This document shows, in pieces, positions 1 to 8,719 of a DNA stretch of 64,000 nucleotides. The notes below the pieces were generated by a model, which worked only from the letters and a program-made list of their open reading frames with translations, had not been told where the DNA came from and did not search any database. The stretch comes from Acinetobacter lwoffii (lineage in GTDB: Bacteria; Pseudomonadota; Gammaproteobacteria; Pseudomonadales; Moraxellaceae). Position numbers and translations under genes: made by a program. The stretch's first letter is position 1, and each line of letters opens with the position of its first letter. The stretch is taken from NCBI RefSeq assembly GCF_015602705.1, contig NZ_CP059081.1, positions 2,303,702-2,367,701 on the forward strand, written 5' to 3'.

Positions 1-569
1 AATGCCATCAGTAAAGAAGCAGGAATATCGATCGCGGTGCCAAGCATCCCTGAAGCGCCACTCACTGCCCCCTGAACCGTCGCAATCCATTTGTTTTGTT
101 CACCCAAAGCCTGTGAAATTCGCTTGGATCGATCGACGTCCTGAGTCAATTCCTCTAAATCTTTCGCTCCCGCTTCATTCAGAATGGCATCAACCGAACT
201 GGTTTGATTACTAAATTGATTCAGACGATCATAAAAGTAGTTAGACACTTTTTCGGTTAAATCGGGAGAAACAAAATGCGCGACATTATTCACGGTATTA
301 AAACGGCGTCCGAGAAGTTGGCGCGATACATTTGGAAGATGCTCGCGAAGCATTTGCTGAGGATTATCATATTTTTTAGCTGAAAAAGCGCTTTTCGTCT
401 TCGCCGAACCATCAATCAACTGATCGGAGCTGGAAGGCTTCAGCGCTTTAGTCACCGAATCCGGCGCAACATGATTCAATAAATCCAATCCAGTTGAACT
501 GAACTTTTTCGCCACTCCAAAGGCATTCGAAATCAGACCATTAGATTGTTTATTATTAGCATTTACCAT
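1..569 (-). CDS. EcsC family protein, 3' part cut by window edge
   Basis: Reading the minus strand from an ATG at 569 gives an open frame of about 189 codons that runs off the window start, so the C-terminus is missing. The start follows a GAGG ribosome site. The N-terminal ~130 residues are polar and variable; near the edge comes a stretch with KWIATVQGAVSG followed by GMLGTAIDIPASLL. This Trp/Gly-rich hydrophobic signature is what I know from EcsC-family proteins (named after Bacillus EcsC, poorly characterised, probably membrane-associated). It is divergent from fabB with about 270 bp between the starts. The family call rests on this short motif; the rest of the domain is outside the window. 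Confidence 0.6.
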   Translation of the reverse strand, partial: MVNANNKQSNGLISNAFGVAKKFSSTGLDLLNHVAPDSVTKALKPSSSDQLIDGSAKTKSAFSAKKYDNPQQMLREHLPNVSRQLLGRRFNTVNNVAHFVSPDLTEKVSNYFYDRLNQFSNQTSSVDAILNEAGAKDLEELTQDVDRSKRISQALGEQNKWIATVQGAVSGASGMLGTAIDIPASLLMA

Positions 570-717
570 TTTTTACCTCAGCATTCATGTGCTTGTATTT
601 GGTATAAATACTAGGTGTAGTCAGCGTTTATCTCAACTTTATTCTGTTTCATTTAGTAAAACCCGTACACGCCGACTCACAAACTCAACCGACTGTCACA
701 CGGCATAACATTTGCCA

Positions 718-746
718 TAAGATTTCAAAAGTCTTTCTGCTATCAT
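718..746 (+). promoter_or_regulatory. Candidate extended -10 promoter for fabB
   Basis: TGCTATCAT at 738-746 fits an extended -10 element (TGnTATAAT, one mismatch). The hexamer 17 bp upstream (TAAGAT) is a poor -35, as is common for extended -10 promoters. It lies about 100 bp before fabB. The rest of the 570-842 gap shows nothing else I can name. This is motif reading only. Confidence 0.25.
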
Positions 747-842
747 GTTCCCCATCATGAAATAAGGCTAAGCGCTGGATTGGGCGATTTTAAAACCCAG
801 ATATCTGCCGCTGAGCATAGAGCAAACTATAAGGATCTGTAG

Positions 843-2072
843 ATGAAACGTGTTGTCATCACTGGCATGGGTATTAACTCATGTATTGGTAATACATTAG
901 AGGATGTAAACCATTCTTTACAAAACGGGATTTCAGGAACACGTTTTAATCCGACTTATGCTGAACTCAATTTCAAAAGTCATGTCAGTGCTGCAGCCGA
1001 GCAGGATTTTGACGGGATCGACCGCAAACTGAAACGCTTTATGGGCGTATGTGCAATGTATGCATATAACTCAGCCCTTGCTGCAGTGGAACATGCCGGT
1101 TTAAAGGTTGAAGACCTAGCTGGCAACCCACGCTATGGTATTGCGGGTGGTTCAGGTGGCGGTTCAACAGCTTCCGTTATTGAAATGAACGAATTATTGC
1201 AAACCAAAGGTGCGCGTAAAGTCGGTCCTTTCTTTGTACCGCGTAATATGACCAACACTATTACAGCTAACGTTGGCGTTGCATTCAAATTACAAGGCGT
1301 GGCACATACCATTACCAGTGCATGTGCAACCTCTGCGGATGCGATTGGTTATGCCTATAACCTGATTCAACTCGGCAAACAAGATTTAATGCTGGCAGGT
1401 GGCGGTGAAGAAGATCACTGGTCACAAAGCTTGTTGTTTGATGCCATGGGCGCGCTTTGCTCTAAATACAATGACAGCCCTGAAACAGCATCACGCCCTT
1501 ATTCTGCGGACCGGGACGGTTTCGTGATTGCGGGTGGTGGCGGTTTTGTGATCCTTGAGTCTTTGGAACATGCGCAAGCGCGTGGCGCAAATATCTTAGC
1601 TGAAGTGGTTGGTTATGCTGCAAACAGTGATGGTGCTGATATGGTTGCACCATCTGGTGAAGGTGCAACACGTTGCGTACTGATGGCTTTAGAAGAAGCC
1701 AAACAACACGGTGTCGATAAAATTGACTATGTAAATACACATGGTACTTCTACTCCAGCGGGTGACATCACAGAACTTAAAGCAATGGAACGTGCTTTCG
1801 GTGAAGGTCAGGTTCCTCCACTCAGCTCAACCAAGTCAATGACGGGTCACAGTCTGGGTGCTGCTGGTGTTCAGGAAGCGATTTATTCGGTTCTGATGAT
1901 GCAAAATGACTTTATTGCTCCAAACATCAACGTGACTGAGCTGGATGAAGGCGCAAAACCGTTTGATATCGTGCTTGAAAAACGTGACGCAAAATTGAAT
2001 ACTGTGATGAGTAACAGTTTCGGTTTCGGCGGCGTAAACGCTTGTCTCATTTTCAAAAAATGGGAAGGCTAA
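843..2072 (+). CDS. fabB: Beta-ketoacyl-ACP synthase I (FabB)
   Basis: FabB condenses malonyl-ACP with acyl-ACP in type II fatty acid elongation and is needed for unsaturated fatty acids in the cytoplasm. The 409-residue protein starts MKRVVITGMGI and follows E. coli FabB closely in my reading (RKxxRFM, GGGEE, GADMVAPSGEGA, ELDEGAKPF). The Cys-His-His triad is complete: Cys161 in TSACATS, His300 in THGTSTP and His336 in GHSLGAAG. The Cys-His-His set and the FabB-like N-terminus separate it from FabF or FabH. It is followed 23 bp later by hemJ, so the two are probably cotranscribed. The other fab genes of this window are 6 kb away on the opposite strand. Confidence 0.95.
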   Translation: MKRVVITGMGINSCIGNTLEDVNHSLQNGISGTRFNPTYAELNFKSHVSAAAEQDFDGIDRKLKRFMGVCAMYAYNSALAAVEHAGLKVEDLAGNPRYGIAGGSGGGSTASVIEMNELLQTKGARKVGPFFVPRNMTNTITANVGVAFKLQGVAHTITSACATSADAIGYAYNLIQLGKQDLMLAGGGEEDHWSQSLLFDAMGALCSKYNDSPETASRPYSADRDGFVIAGGGGFVILESLEHAQARGANILAEVVGYAANSDGADMVAPSGEGATRCVLMALEEAKQHGVDKIDYVNTHGTSTPAGDITELKAMERAFGEGQVPPLSSTKSMTGHSLGAAGVQEAIYSVLMMQNDFIAPNINVTELDEGAKPFDIVLEKRDAKLNTVMSNSFGFGGVNACLIFKKWEG

Positions 2073-2095
2073 GCTGCCCAGTTTAGGGTGACTTG

Positions 2096-2548
2096 ATGGA
2101 TGCTCCTTCTGATGCTTTCTTGTGGGTAAAAGCATTACATATTATTGCAGTAGTTTGCTGGTTCGCGGCTTTGTTCTACTTGCCACGTTTATATGTTTAT
2201 CATGCCATGAGCGAAGATGCCATCAGTCATCAACGCTTTGAAGTCATGGAACGCAAGTTGTACCGTGGCATCATGTGGCCAGCCATGTTGGCCACCTTGA
2301 TTACGGCACACTTTCTGGTGGATTGGGGTGATGCAACGCGTCATTACCATGAAGCCTTATGGTTTTACCTTAAAGTCGGCCTGGTCGGCTTATTGGTGAT
2401 TTACCATCTGGTGTGTGGTTATTACCGCAAGAAGCTGATTGGTAATGCACACTACAAGTCACACAAGTTTTGGCGTTATTTTAATGAGACGCCAACCTTG
2501 ATCTTATTTGCAGTGGTGATTTTAGTCGTGGTTAAACCTACTTTCTAA
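2096..2548 (+). CDS. hemJ: HemJ-type protoporphyrinogen IX oxidase
   Basis: HemJ oxidises protoporphyrinogen IX to protoporphyrin IX in haem synthesis and sits in the inner membrane; it replaces HemG/HemY in many bacteria, including Acinetobacter, where the activity was first shown genetically. The 150-residue protein has four predicted membrane segments and the family's conserved pieces: the first-helix KALHIIAVVCWFAALFYLPRLYVYH with its His, and the late GYYRKK and FWRYFNETPTL. A TTG lies directly upstream at 2093; I prefer the ATG at 2096. It follows fabB closely and ends just before a strong bidirectional terminator. Confidence 0.9.
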   Translation: MDAPSDAFLWVKALHIIAVVCWFAALFYLPRLYVYHAMSEDAISHQRFEVMERKLYRGIMWPAMLATLITAHFLVDWGDATRHYHEALWFYLKVGLVGLLVIYHLVCGYYRKKLIGNAHYKSHKFWRYFNETPTLILFAVVILVVVKPTF

Positions 2549-2562
2549 TTCACCTGCATAAT

Positions 2563-2594
2563 AAAAAAATCCCCGATCAGTCGGGGATTTTTTT
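2563..2594. terminator. Bidirectional intrinsic terminator between hemJ and cycA
   Basis: ATCCCCGA-TCAG-TCGGGGAT hairpin flanked by seven A on one side and T on the other, so it works for hemJ (+) and the permease (-), which converge here. Confidence 0.9.
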
Positions 2595-2606
2595 ATGTCT
2601 GAATAT

Positions 2607-4034
2607 TTAAGGATTACCACGCTGACGCATACGCGGCTTATACAGCAAACGATAGGTCACTGCCAGAATAATTAACCATAAAGGACTGATCATCAGAGCC
2701 TTTAAGGTATCGGGTTCCAGACTTAAAATAATCAAGGCGAATAACAGGAATGCCAATACCACATAAGACATCCACACTCCACCCGGCATTTTAAAGGTCG
2801 AGGCGGCATGCTTTTGCGGTTGCTGCTTACGGTAACGGATGTAGCACACCATAATGATGCTCCAGATACTAATAAACAGGATCACACACAGCGAACTCGC
2901 CAGAGTAAAGGCTTCCATGGTGTTTGGCACAAAATACTGAAATGCTGCCCCCAACATAATAAAAGCACAGGAGAAAAATAACCCTGTGGCTGGTACAGCT
3001 CTGCTAGATAACCGCGCCAAAGCTTGAGGTGCTTGTCCGTCACGTGCCAGACCAAACAACATACGGCTGGTCGAGAATACGCCACTGTTCATAGAGGACA
3101 TCACTGACGACAACACCACCAGGTTCATGATAATGGCTGAAGTTGGAATACCGGCATACAGGAACAAACTCACAAAAGGACTTTGATCCGCAGGAATCAG
3201 ATGCCACGGTGTGACCGACATGATCATCAGCAATGACAATACATAGAACAGAATGATCCGCGTAGGAATAGCGTTGACCGCTTTGGGTAAGTTCTTTTCC
3301 GGATCTTTGGTTTCTGCCGCCATCGTACCGAGCAGTTCCACCCCGACAAAGGCAAACATGGCAATCTGGAAACCTGCCAGAAAACCAGTAAAGCCTTTGG
3401 GAAATAAGCCACCATGTGCCCAGACATTACTAAAGCTGGCGACGGCGCCACTCGGTGCCTGAAAACCGCTAAACACCATATAGCCACCGACAAAGATCAA
3501 ACCAAGGATGGCTAAAATCTTGATTAGTGCAAACCAGAATTCAATCTCACCAAACAGTTTGACCGTCACCAGGTTAATCGCGAGAATAAACAGCACACAA
3601 CCCACACTAATCATCGCCTGCCCAATCGGGGTAAAAGCCATGCCTTCGGGCAGCCAGAAACTCAAGTAGTTAATAATCGCCGCGAGATCGGCAATCCCTA
3701 CCAGCACCCAACCCAGCCAGTATGACCAACCAATATAATAGCCAGCACCCGGCCCGATCAGGTCATGGGCCATATCAATAAAGGATTTGTAATGCAGATT
3801 GGACAGCAGCATTTCACCCAACGCACGCATCAGGAAGAAGAACATGCCACCAATGATCATATAAATGATCAAAATTGAAGGACCTGCCAGGGAGATGGTT
3901 TTTCCCGATCCCATAAACAGGCCAGTACCGATACAGCCACCAATGGCGATTAACTGCAAATGTCGGTTAGAGAGTTTTCGTTGCAACTCATGCGGCGACG
4001 ATTTTACGTCTTCTGTGCCCGGGGTGGTTTTCAT
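2607..4034 (-). CDS. cycA: CycA-type D-serine/D-alanine/glycine permease (APC family)
   Basis: Proton-coupled amino acid permease of the inner membrane. The 475 residues carry the APC signature near the N-terminus (LQLIAIGGCIGTGLFMGSG) and about twelve hydrophobic segments; FAFVGVELLGTMAAETKDPEKNLPKAV-type text in the middle is typical of the amino acid transporter subfamily. The specificity is inferred from closeness to CycA and from position: it is the last gene of a dadA-alr-ridA-permease run, so importing D-alanine (and glycine/D-serine) for that pathway makes sense. A 169-bp gap separates it from ridA, so it may also have its own promoter. GabP/AroP-like specificity cannot be fully excluded. 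Confidence 0.8.
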   Translation of the reverse strand: MKTTPGTEDVKSSPHELQRKLSNRHLQLIAIGGCIGTGLFMGSGKTISLAGPSILIIYMIIGGMFFFLMRALGEMLLSNLHYKSFIDMAHDLIGPGAGYYIGWSYWLGWVLVGIADLAAIINYLSFWLPEGMAFTPIGQAMISVGCVLFILAINLVTVKLFGEIEFWFALIKILAILGLIFVGGYMVFSGFQAPSGAVASFSNVWAHGGLFPKGFTGFLAGFQIAMFAFVGVELLGTMAAETKDPEKNLPKAVNAIPTRIILFYVLSLLMIMSVTPWHLIPADQSPFVSLFLYAGIPTSAIIMNLVVLSSVMSSMNSGVFSTSRMLFGLARDGQAPQALARLSSRAVPATGLFFSCAFIMLGAAFQYFVPNTMEAFTLASSLCVILFISIWSIIMVCYIRYRKQQPQKHAASTFKMPGGVWMSYVVLAFLLFALIILSLEPDTLKALMISPLWLIILAVTYRLLYKPRMRQRGNP

Positions 4035-4203
4035 TTTTACATCCTTTTTAATCTTTACAACAGCATCAAGCTGAATTTACAACGTTCAGTCCTCGAACGC
4101 TTATTATGACATTTTCATACTTTTTACTGCGCTGTTCAGTGAGATTTACTGCACTAAAACGACTTAAATCATTGCATGGGAGATTTCAACATTAAAAATT
4201 AAA

Positions 4204-4569
4204 TTAAGCTTGAGCTGCAATGACTGCAATTTCAATCAGCCAGTCCGGATTAACCAAATCTGCCTGAATCGTGGCACGTGCCGGCGTGCCATGACCTTGT
4301 AACCACTCTACCCAAAGCTGATTCACAGTTTGAAAATCATCCAGATTTTTCACGAACAGTTGTGCAGAAAGCAGCTGGCTTTTATCAGTATTGGCCAATG
4401 CAAGCAATTCCTCAATTTTTGCAAAGACTTCCAGTGTTTGTCCGCGTACATCCAGATCCGTGCTATTCGGCACCTGACCCGATAGATACACGGTTTGCTG
4501 ATGAATCGTCACCGCACTCATGATTTGATTGCTGTTGAGTCGCTGAATAGCTGTATTGTCCTGTGTCAT
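4204..4569 (-). CDS. ridA: RidA family enamine/imine deaminase
   Basis: RidA proteins hydrolyse reactive enamines/imines such as 2-aminoacrylate, a by-product of PLP enzymes that damages alanine racemase and others. The 121-residue size, VYLSGQVP near residue 30 and the catalytic-type Arg in TPARATIQADL near residue 100 fit the YjgF/YER057c/UK114 family; the end (WLIEIAVIAA) is also typical. It sits 48 bp after the racemase gene and before the permease. A RidA-type gene in a dad locus is known from Pseudomonas. It is one paralogue class among several, so the exact substrate is not fixed by sequence. Confidence 0.85.
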   Translation of the reverse strand: MTQDNTAIQRLNSNQIMSAVTIHQQTVYLSGQVPNSTDLDVRGQTLEVFAKIEELLALANTDKSQLLSAQLFVKNLDDFQTVNQLWVEWLQGHGTPARATIQADLVNPDWLIEIAVIAAQA

Positions 4570-4617
4570 GTTGATCTTCCTTGTTTGGGATATTGAAATA
4601 AAATTTAAATTAAAAAT

Positions 4618-5730
4618 TTAAGCGTCAATCTGGAAATGAACCCGAGCGGTCACTGCACACATCAGCTCATAGCCGATGGTACCTGAACTGGCCGCCACGT
4701 CATCAATCGGCAAAACCACACCTTGGGAAGATTGGCCCCAAAGTACCACTTCACTACCTATATCTGCGTGCGGCAGCGCAGTCAGATCTACGGCCAGCAT
4801 ATCCATACTGATTCGACCCAATGTCTGTGTTTTGATTGAATCGACCAGCACGGGCGTACCGGTCGCCGATAGACGTTGATAGCCATCGGCATAGCCACAG
4901 GCCACAATCCCGATCCGCATTTCCTGCGTGGCAATAAATTTGGAACCATAGCCAATGCTCTGACCTGTCTGGATCATTTGAATGGCGATAATTTCACTGC
5001 GTAAGCTCATGCTCGGTTGCAGATTCCAGTCTTGAATCGTGTGTGTTGGATAATCTGGTGAACTGCCATACAGCATGATGCCGCTACGTACAATGTCTGA
5101 ATGAAGGGTTTGATGATGCCGCAGAATGGCTGCGCTATTACTGAGCGAGATTTTACCTTCAAGCCCCTGAATGGACTGGCTAAAAATCAGGTTTTGATAC
5201 TGAATCCCGTCCACGCCAAAACGCTGGCCATCCGCATCGGAGAAATGGGTCATATGGGTAATGGAACGGACAGTGTTCAGCTGTTGCAGCTCCTGCCAGA
5301 TCTCTGCATATTGCTGCGGCTCGAAACCCAGACGGTTCATGCCGCTGTTCATTTTCAAATACACATCAAACTGTGCATCCGGCGCTATTTCGGCAAACTG
5401 TTTCAACCATTGCACTTGATGTCGGGAATGAATGGCAAAGCTCATTTCATGCTTCACACATGCAAATAAATCCTCAAAAGCGAAAATACCTTCGAGCAAC
5501 ATTAGCGGCTTCTTGCATCCCAGCGCACGTAGCCGCGCGCCCTCTTCAATATCCAGAAAGGCAAAACCGTCTGCACCTTCAAGTCCAGCATAGACACGTT
5601 CAATCCCGTGCCCATAGGCATTGGCCTTGACCACGGCAAATACCTGACTATTGGGCATACATTGGCGCGCCACACTTAAATTATGCGCAAGCGCCTGTTG
5701 ATGGATAATTGCAGTAATGGGACGTGGCAT
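4618..5730 (-). CDS. alr: Alanine racemase, catabolic DadX type by context
   Basis: PLP enzyme that interconverts L- and D-alanine. The 370 residues show the PLP lysine Lys35 in VVKANAYGHG and the catalytic Tyr261 in SIGYGSKF, the acid/base pair of the family, plus the C-terminal beta domain (GRISMDMLAVDL, GTIGYELMCAVTARV). The ATG at 5730 follows a strong AAGGAGG at good distance. It lies 34 bp behind dadA, so it probably makes the D-isomer for DadA, as DadX does in E. coli and Pseudomonas. If no second racemase exists in the genome it would also supply D-alanine for the cell wall. Confidence 0.93.
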   Translation of the reverse strand: MPRPITAIIHQQALAHNLSVARQCMPNSQVFAVVKANAYGHGIERVYAGLEGADGFAFLDIEEGARLRALGCKKPLMLLEGIFAFEDLFACVKHEMSFAIHSRHQVQWLKQFAEIAPDAQFDVYLKMNSGMNRLGFEPQQYAEIWQELQQLNTVRSITHMTHFSDADGQRFGVDGIQYQNLIFSQSIQGLEGKISLSNSAAILRHHQTLHSDIVRSGIMLYGSSPDYPTHTIQDWNLQPSMSLRSEIIAIQMIQTGQSIGYGSKFIATQEMRIGIVACGYADGYQRLSATGTPVLVDSIKTQTLGRISMDMLAVDLTALPHADIGSEVVLWGQSSQGVVLPIDDVAASSGTIGYELMCAVTARVHFQIDA

Positions 5731-5764
5731 ACATTCCTCCTTGAATATTCCGCCTCAGATAGTC

Positions 5765-7024
5765 TTAAGCCGCCTGGTGATAGCGCGCCAATGACAATCC
5801 TTCGGTACTAATTTCAGGATCACGTGCCAAAACCAGATCGCTGATTAATTTTCCTGAACCGCAGGCCATGGTCCAACCCAGCGTGCCATGTCCAGTATTC
5901 AGGAACAGGTTTTTAAAACGGGTTTTCCCAATAATTGGCGTACTGTCCGGGGTCATTGGACGCAGTCCTGTCCAGAAACTGGCCTGATTCATGTCTCCTC
6001 CAGGGAATAAATCACGGGTCACCATTTCCAGCGTGCCGCGACGATCTTCATTCAGACCCAAATTAAAACCGCTCAGTTCAGCCATTCCCCCTACGCGGAT
6101 GCGCTGGTCGAAACGGGTAATCGCAATTTTATAGGTTTCATCCAGTACTGTAGATTGTGGTGCATAGGCCGGATCTAAAATCGGAATGGTCAGTGAATAA
6201 CCTTTCACCGGATAGACCGGTAAATTCAGTTCAAGCGGTTTGAGGAAATCACGTGAATAACTACCAAAGGCCAGCACATATTTATCTGCCGTGAGTACCT
6301 GACCATTCACCAGAACACCTTTGATCTGGTCACCTTCTACAATCAGCTTTTCAACGTTCTGATTAAACTTGAACTCTACACCCATCCCTTTGGCATGTTC
6401 TGCCAGGGCATTGGTAAACAGATAGCAGTCACCCGTTTCGTCATTGGGTAAATGCAAACCACCCACCAGTTTATCTTTAGCCTGTGCCAATGCCGGCTCT
6501 ACACGCGCCAGTCCATCACGGTCAAGCAGCTCAAACTCCACACCGGTTTCTTTCAGAACTTCAATATCGCGCTGCACCGCATCCAGCTGTGCATCTTTAC
6601 GGAAAATCTGCAAAGTGCCTTTCGAGCGGTTCTCATAAGAAATGCCAATGTCACGGCGCAAATTACGTAAACAGTCACGGCTGTATTCAGCCACACGCAC
6701 CATACGTTCTTTATTGACTGCATAATGCTGGGCATTACAGTTTTTCAGCATTTGTGCCATCCACTGCAATTGCCACAAGCTGCCATCGACATTAATCGCC
6801 AACGGTGCATGATGCTGAAACATCCATTTGACTGCCTTAAACGGAATACCTGGTGCGGCCCAAGGGGTCGAGTATCCTGGAGAAATCTGCCCAGCATTAC
6901 CGAAGCTGGTTTCTTGCGCCGGACCTGCCTGACGATCCAGCACAGTCACGGTTGCTCCCTGCTGCGCCAGATAGTAAGCGCTTGCCACACCAATCACACC
7001 ACTACCCAAAACTAATACGCGCAT
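5765..7024 (-). CDS. dadA: D-amino acid dehydrogenase (DadA)
   Basis: FAD-dependent inner-membrane-associated enzyme that oxidises D-alanine to pyruvate and ammonia and feeds the respiratory chain. The 419 residues begin [20 protein letters not shown], the dinucleotide-binding fold, then [22 protein letters not shown], a stretch specific to DadA, and end with [14 protein letters not shown] and [17 protein letters not shown]. An in-frame TTG lies five codons upstream, but the ATG at 7024 is spaced properly behind GAGGGTTAAGG and gives the normal N-terminus. It heads the minus-strand dad operon and is divergent from the Lrp-type regulator. Confidence 0.95.
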   Translation of the reverse strand: MRVLVLGSGVIGVASAYYLAQQGATVTVLDRQAGPAQETSFGNAGQISPGYSTPWAAPGIPFKAVKWMFQHHAPLAINVDGSLWQLQWMAQMLKNCNAQHYAVNKERMVRVAEYSRDCLRNLRRDIGISYENRSKGTLQIFRKDAQLDAVQRDIEVLKETGVEFELLDRDGLARVEPALAQAKDKLVGGLHLPNDETGDCYLFTNALAEHAKGMGVEFKFNQNVEKLIVEGDQIKGVLVNGQVLTADKYVLAFGSYSRDFLKPLELNLPVYPVKGYSLTIPILDPAYAPQSTVLDETYKIAITRFDQRIRVGGMAELSGFNLGLNEDRRGTLEMVTRDLFPGGDMNQASFWTGLRPMTPDSTPIIGKTRFKNLFLNTGHGTLGWTMACGSGKLISDLVLARDPEISTEGLSLARYHQAA

Positions 7025-7051
7025 TACCTTAACCCTCAAACATCTTTTCAG

Positions 7052-7124
7052 TTTATTTCACTAGTATATTTTTGCTTTAATAGTTAAATTCACTATATTC
7101 AGACTGTATATTCAGTGAAATAAA
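7052..7124. promoter_or_regulatory. Inverted-repeat operator region between dadA and the Lrp-type gene
   Basis: TTTATTTCACT (7052-7062) and AGTGAAATAAA (7114-7124) are a perfect 11-bp inverted pair. A further TTCACT lies at 7089-7094, with a TATACT -10-like box for dadA (minus strand, 7063-7068) between them. Spaced repeats in an AT-rich divergent gap suit an octameric Lrp-family protein. Binding itself is inference. Confidence 0.5.
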
Positions 7125-7164
7125 TATTTTTTCGGGCAGAATTAAAAAAAAGAGGGAAATATTA

Positions 7165-7632
7165 ATGCGCAAATTAGACCGCATTGATCGCATGATTCTA
7201 GACATCCTGCAACGCGATGGCCGGATTGCCATTAGCGAACTGGCAGCACTCGTCAATCTATCAACCACACCCTGTTCAGAACGGGTAAAACGGCTGGAAC
7301 GCGAAGGCATCATCATGGGTTATTACGCCCGTCTAAATCCGGAAATGCTAGAACGTAGTTTGCTGGTATTTCTGGAAATCAAACTCTCAGCCAAATCAGG
7401 TGATGTCTTTGATCAGGTGGCACGCAATTTGACTGAGATTCCGGAAGTCCTGGAATGCCATTTAATTTCCGGTGATTTTGATTATCTGGTCAAAGCGCGT
7501 TTAAAGGAAATGAGTGCCTATCGCCGCCTGTTGGGAGATTTACTAAAAAAACTGCCCGCTTCTGCTTCATCCCACAGTTATGTAGTGATGGAAGAAGTCA
7601 AAGAAAGTTTATATCTGGACCTAGGTATTTAG
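7165..7632 (+). CDS. dadR: Lrp/AsnC-family regulator, DadR type
   Basis: Winged helix-turn-helix transcription factor of the feast/famine family. The 155 residues start MRKLDRIDRMILDILQRDGRIAISELA, followed by the recognition helix region (LSTTPCSERVKRLEREG) and the RAM effector domain from about residue 65 (VLECHLISGDFDYLVKARL). The ATG follows AAGAGGGAAAT. It is divergent from dadA, the same arrangement as Pseudomonas dadR, an alanine-responsive activator of dadAX. Control of the dad genes is therefore the likely job; global Lrp is less likely because of the location and the N-terminus. Confidence 0.8.
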   Translation: MRKLDRIDRMILDILQRDGRIAISELAALVNLSTTPCSERVKRLEREGIIMGYYARLNPEMLERSLLVFLEIKLSAKSGDVFDQVARNLTEIPEVLECHLISGDFDYLVKARLKEMSAYRRLLGDLLKKLPASASSHSYVVMEEVKESLYLDLGI

Positions 7633-7668
7633 TAATGATGGCTTTTTAAAGCCACGGACAAAAACAAC

Positions 7669-7688
7669 AAAGCCCCAAACGGGGCTTT
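7669..7688. terminator. Hairpin terminator between the Lrp-type gene and kbp
   Basis: AAAGCCCC-AAAC-GGGGCTTT. The downstream T-rich tract is better on the minus strand (TTTGTTGTTTTT), so it mainly ends the kbp transcript; it may also stop the regulator transcript. Confidence 0.75.
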
Positions 7689-7719
7689 GAGATCGAACAT
7701 TGATTGAACTTATTAAACC

Positions 7720-8214
7720 TTAAGCAGGAATGCGTAGCACCTGTCCCGGGAAAATATCATCTGCATCTTTGAGCAACGGACGGTTGGCTTCAAAAATTTT
7801 ATTATACTGATTGGCATCACCATAAAATTCTTTTGAAATTTTTGACAAGCTGTCACCTGATTTCACTGTGTAGAACTTACTTTCCGGCTCAGGACTGCTC
7901 ACTGTAAGCTGATCATCCACTTTGGCGACATGATCAATATTACCCACGGCCAGGACGATCTTTTCACGATCGGCCTGACTTTGTACCTGACCTCTGATCG
8001 TCGCCAGATCAGAAGCGGAGTTATAACTGATGGATAAGCCAGTGATCGGAAGGCCCAGACTTTTCACATGGCCGAGTAGTTTATTTGCCACTTCCTGAGC
8101 AGAAGGCTCTGCAGGTTGTGCTACAGTCGGCGTTGTCGTTGTAGGTGCAGCCTGTGGTTCTGCAGCAGCTGTATTCTTCTTACCGATACCTTTTACAAAA
8201 TCAAAAAGACCCAT
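7720..8214 (-). CDS. kbp: BON + LysM domain protein, Kbp (YgaU) homologue
   Basis: Small cytoplasmic-type protein, in E. coli a potassium-binding protein. The 164 residues start MGLFDFVKGIGKK as Kbp does, then a low-complexity Ala/Pro/Thr linker (about 15-45), a BON domain (about 45-110, ending VGNIDHVAKVDDQL), and a C-terminal LysM domain (FYTVKSGDSLSKISKEFYGD to PGQVLRIPA). The open frame extends 10 codons upstream, but GGAG sits seven bases before the ATG at 8214, and the E. coli protein also starts MGLF. The linker is longer than in E. coli (149 residues). No signal peptide is seen. Confidence 0.88.
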   Translation of the reverse strand: MGLFDFVKGIGKKNTAAAEPQAAPTTTTPTVAQPAEPSAQEVANKLLGHVKSLGLPITGLSISYNSASDLATIRGQVQSQADREKIVLAVGNIDHVAKVDDQLTVSSPEPESKFYTVKSGDSLSKISKEFYGDANQYNKIFEANRPLLKDADDIFPGQVLRIPA

Positions 8215-8345
8215 AGCGGACTCCATTCTTGTTGTTAATGTCACATCACTCTTATTTTTATAATGAAAACTCTAGAGAGATAGTTAGTCATTGGTGACAG
8301 AAAGGTAATGGATTGTAAAACCTCCATTCATGTGAAATGCAGACA

Positions 8346-8372
8346 CAAAAAAACCACCTCAAGGGTGGTCTT
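8346..8372 (-). terminator. Intrinsic terminator after acpP
   Basis: On the minus strand ACCACC-CTTGA-GGTGGT followed by seven T, about 30 bp after the acpP stop. Confidence 0.85.
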
Positions 8373-8399
8373 TATGTTCAGCAAAGCTGAAATCGGCGA

Positions 8400-8636
8400 T
8401 TAACCTAGTTTCTTAGAAACGTAGTCAATTGCAGATTGAACAGTTGTGATTTCGTTAGAATCTTCATCAGGAATCGTGATGTCGAAGTCATTTTCGAAAG
8501 ACATAACAAGTTCAACTAGATCTAGAGAATCTGCACCTAAGTCATCCATGAAAGATGCTTCGTTTTTAATCTCTTCGATTTTGATACCAAGTTGTTCTGC
8601 AACTGCTTGCTTAACACGTTGTTCGATATCGCTCAC
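8400..8636 (-). CDS. acpP: Acyl carrier protein
   Basis: Carries the growing acyl chain of fatty acid synthesis on a phosphopantetheine arm. The mature protein reads [19 protein letters not shown]..., 78 residues, with the DSL motif at Asp36-Ser37-Leu38 (GADSLDLVE); Ser37 is the modification site. The start is a GTG: the AGGAGA ribosome site lies six bases upstream of it, and the in-frame ATG 5 codons earlier overlaps that ribosome site and cannot be the normal start. It ends the fabD-fabG-acpP run and is followed by a terminator. Confidence 0.96.
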   Translation of the reverse strand: MSDIEQRVKQAVAEQLGIKIEEIKNEASFMDDLGADSLDLVELVMSFENDFDITIPDEDSNEITTVQSAIDYVSKKLG

Positions 8637-8719
8637 AGGAATTCTCCTCATTGCTTGTGGCGTTTTTAATGCCGTTAGTTTAATTGAATCTAAAAAATTT
8701 GGAAAGTTTATACTTGAGC

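Noticed and set aside
2..214. Plus-strand frame at the window start
   Set aside because: The minus strand here encodes the EcsC-family protein through to the edge.
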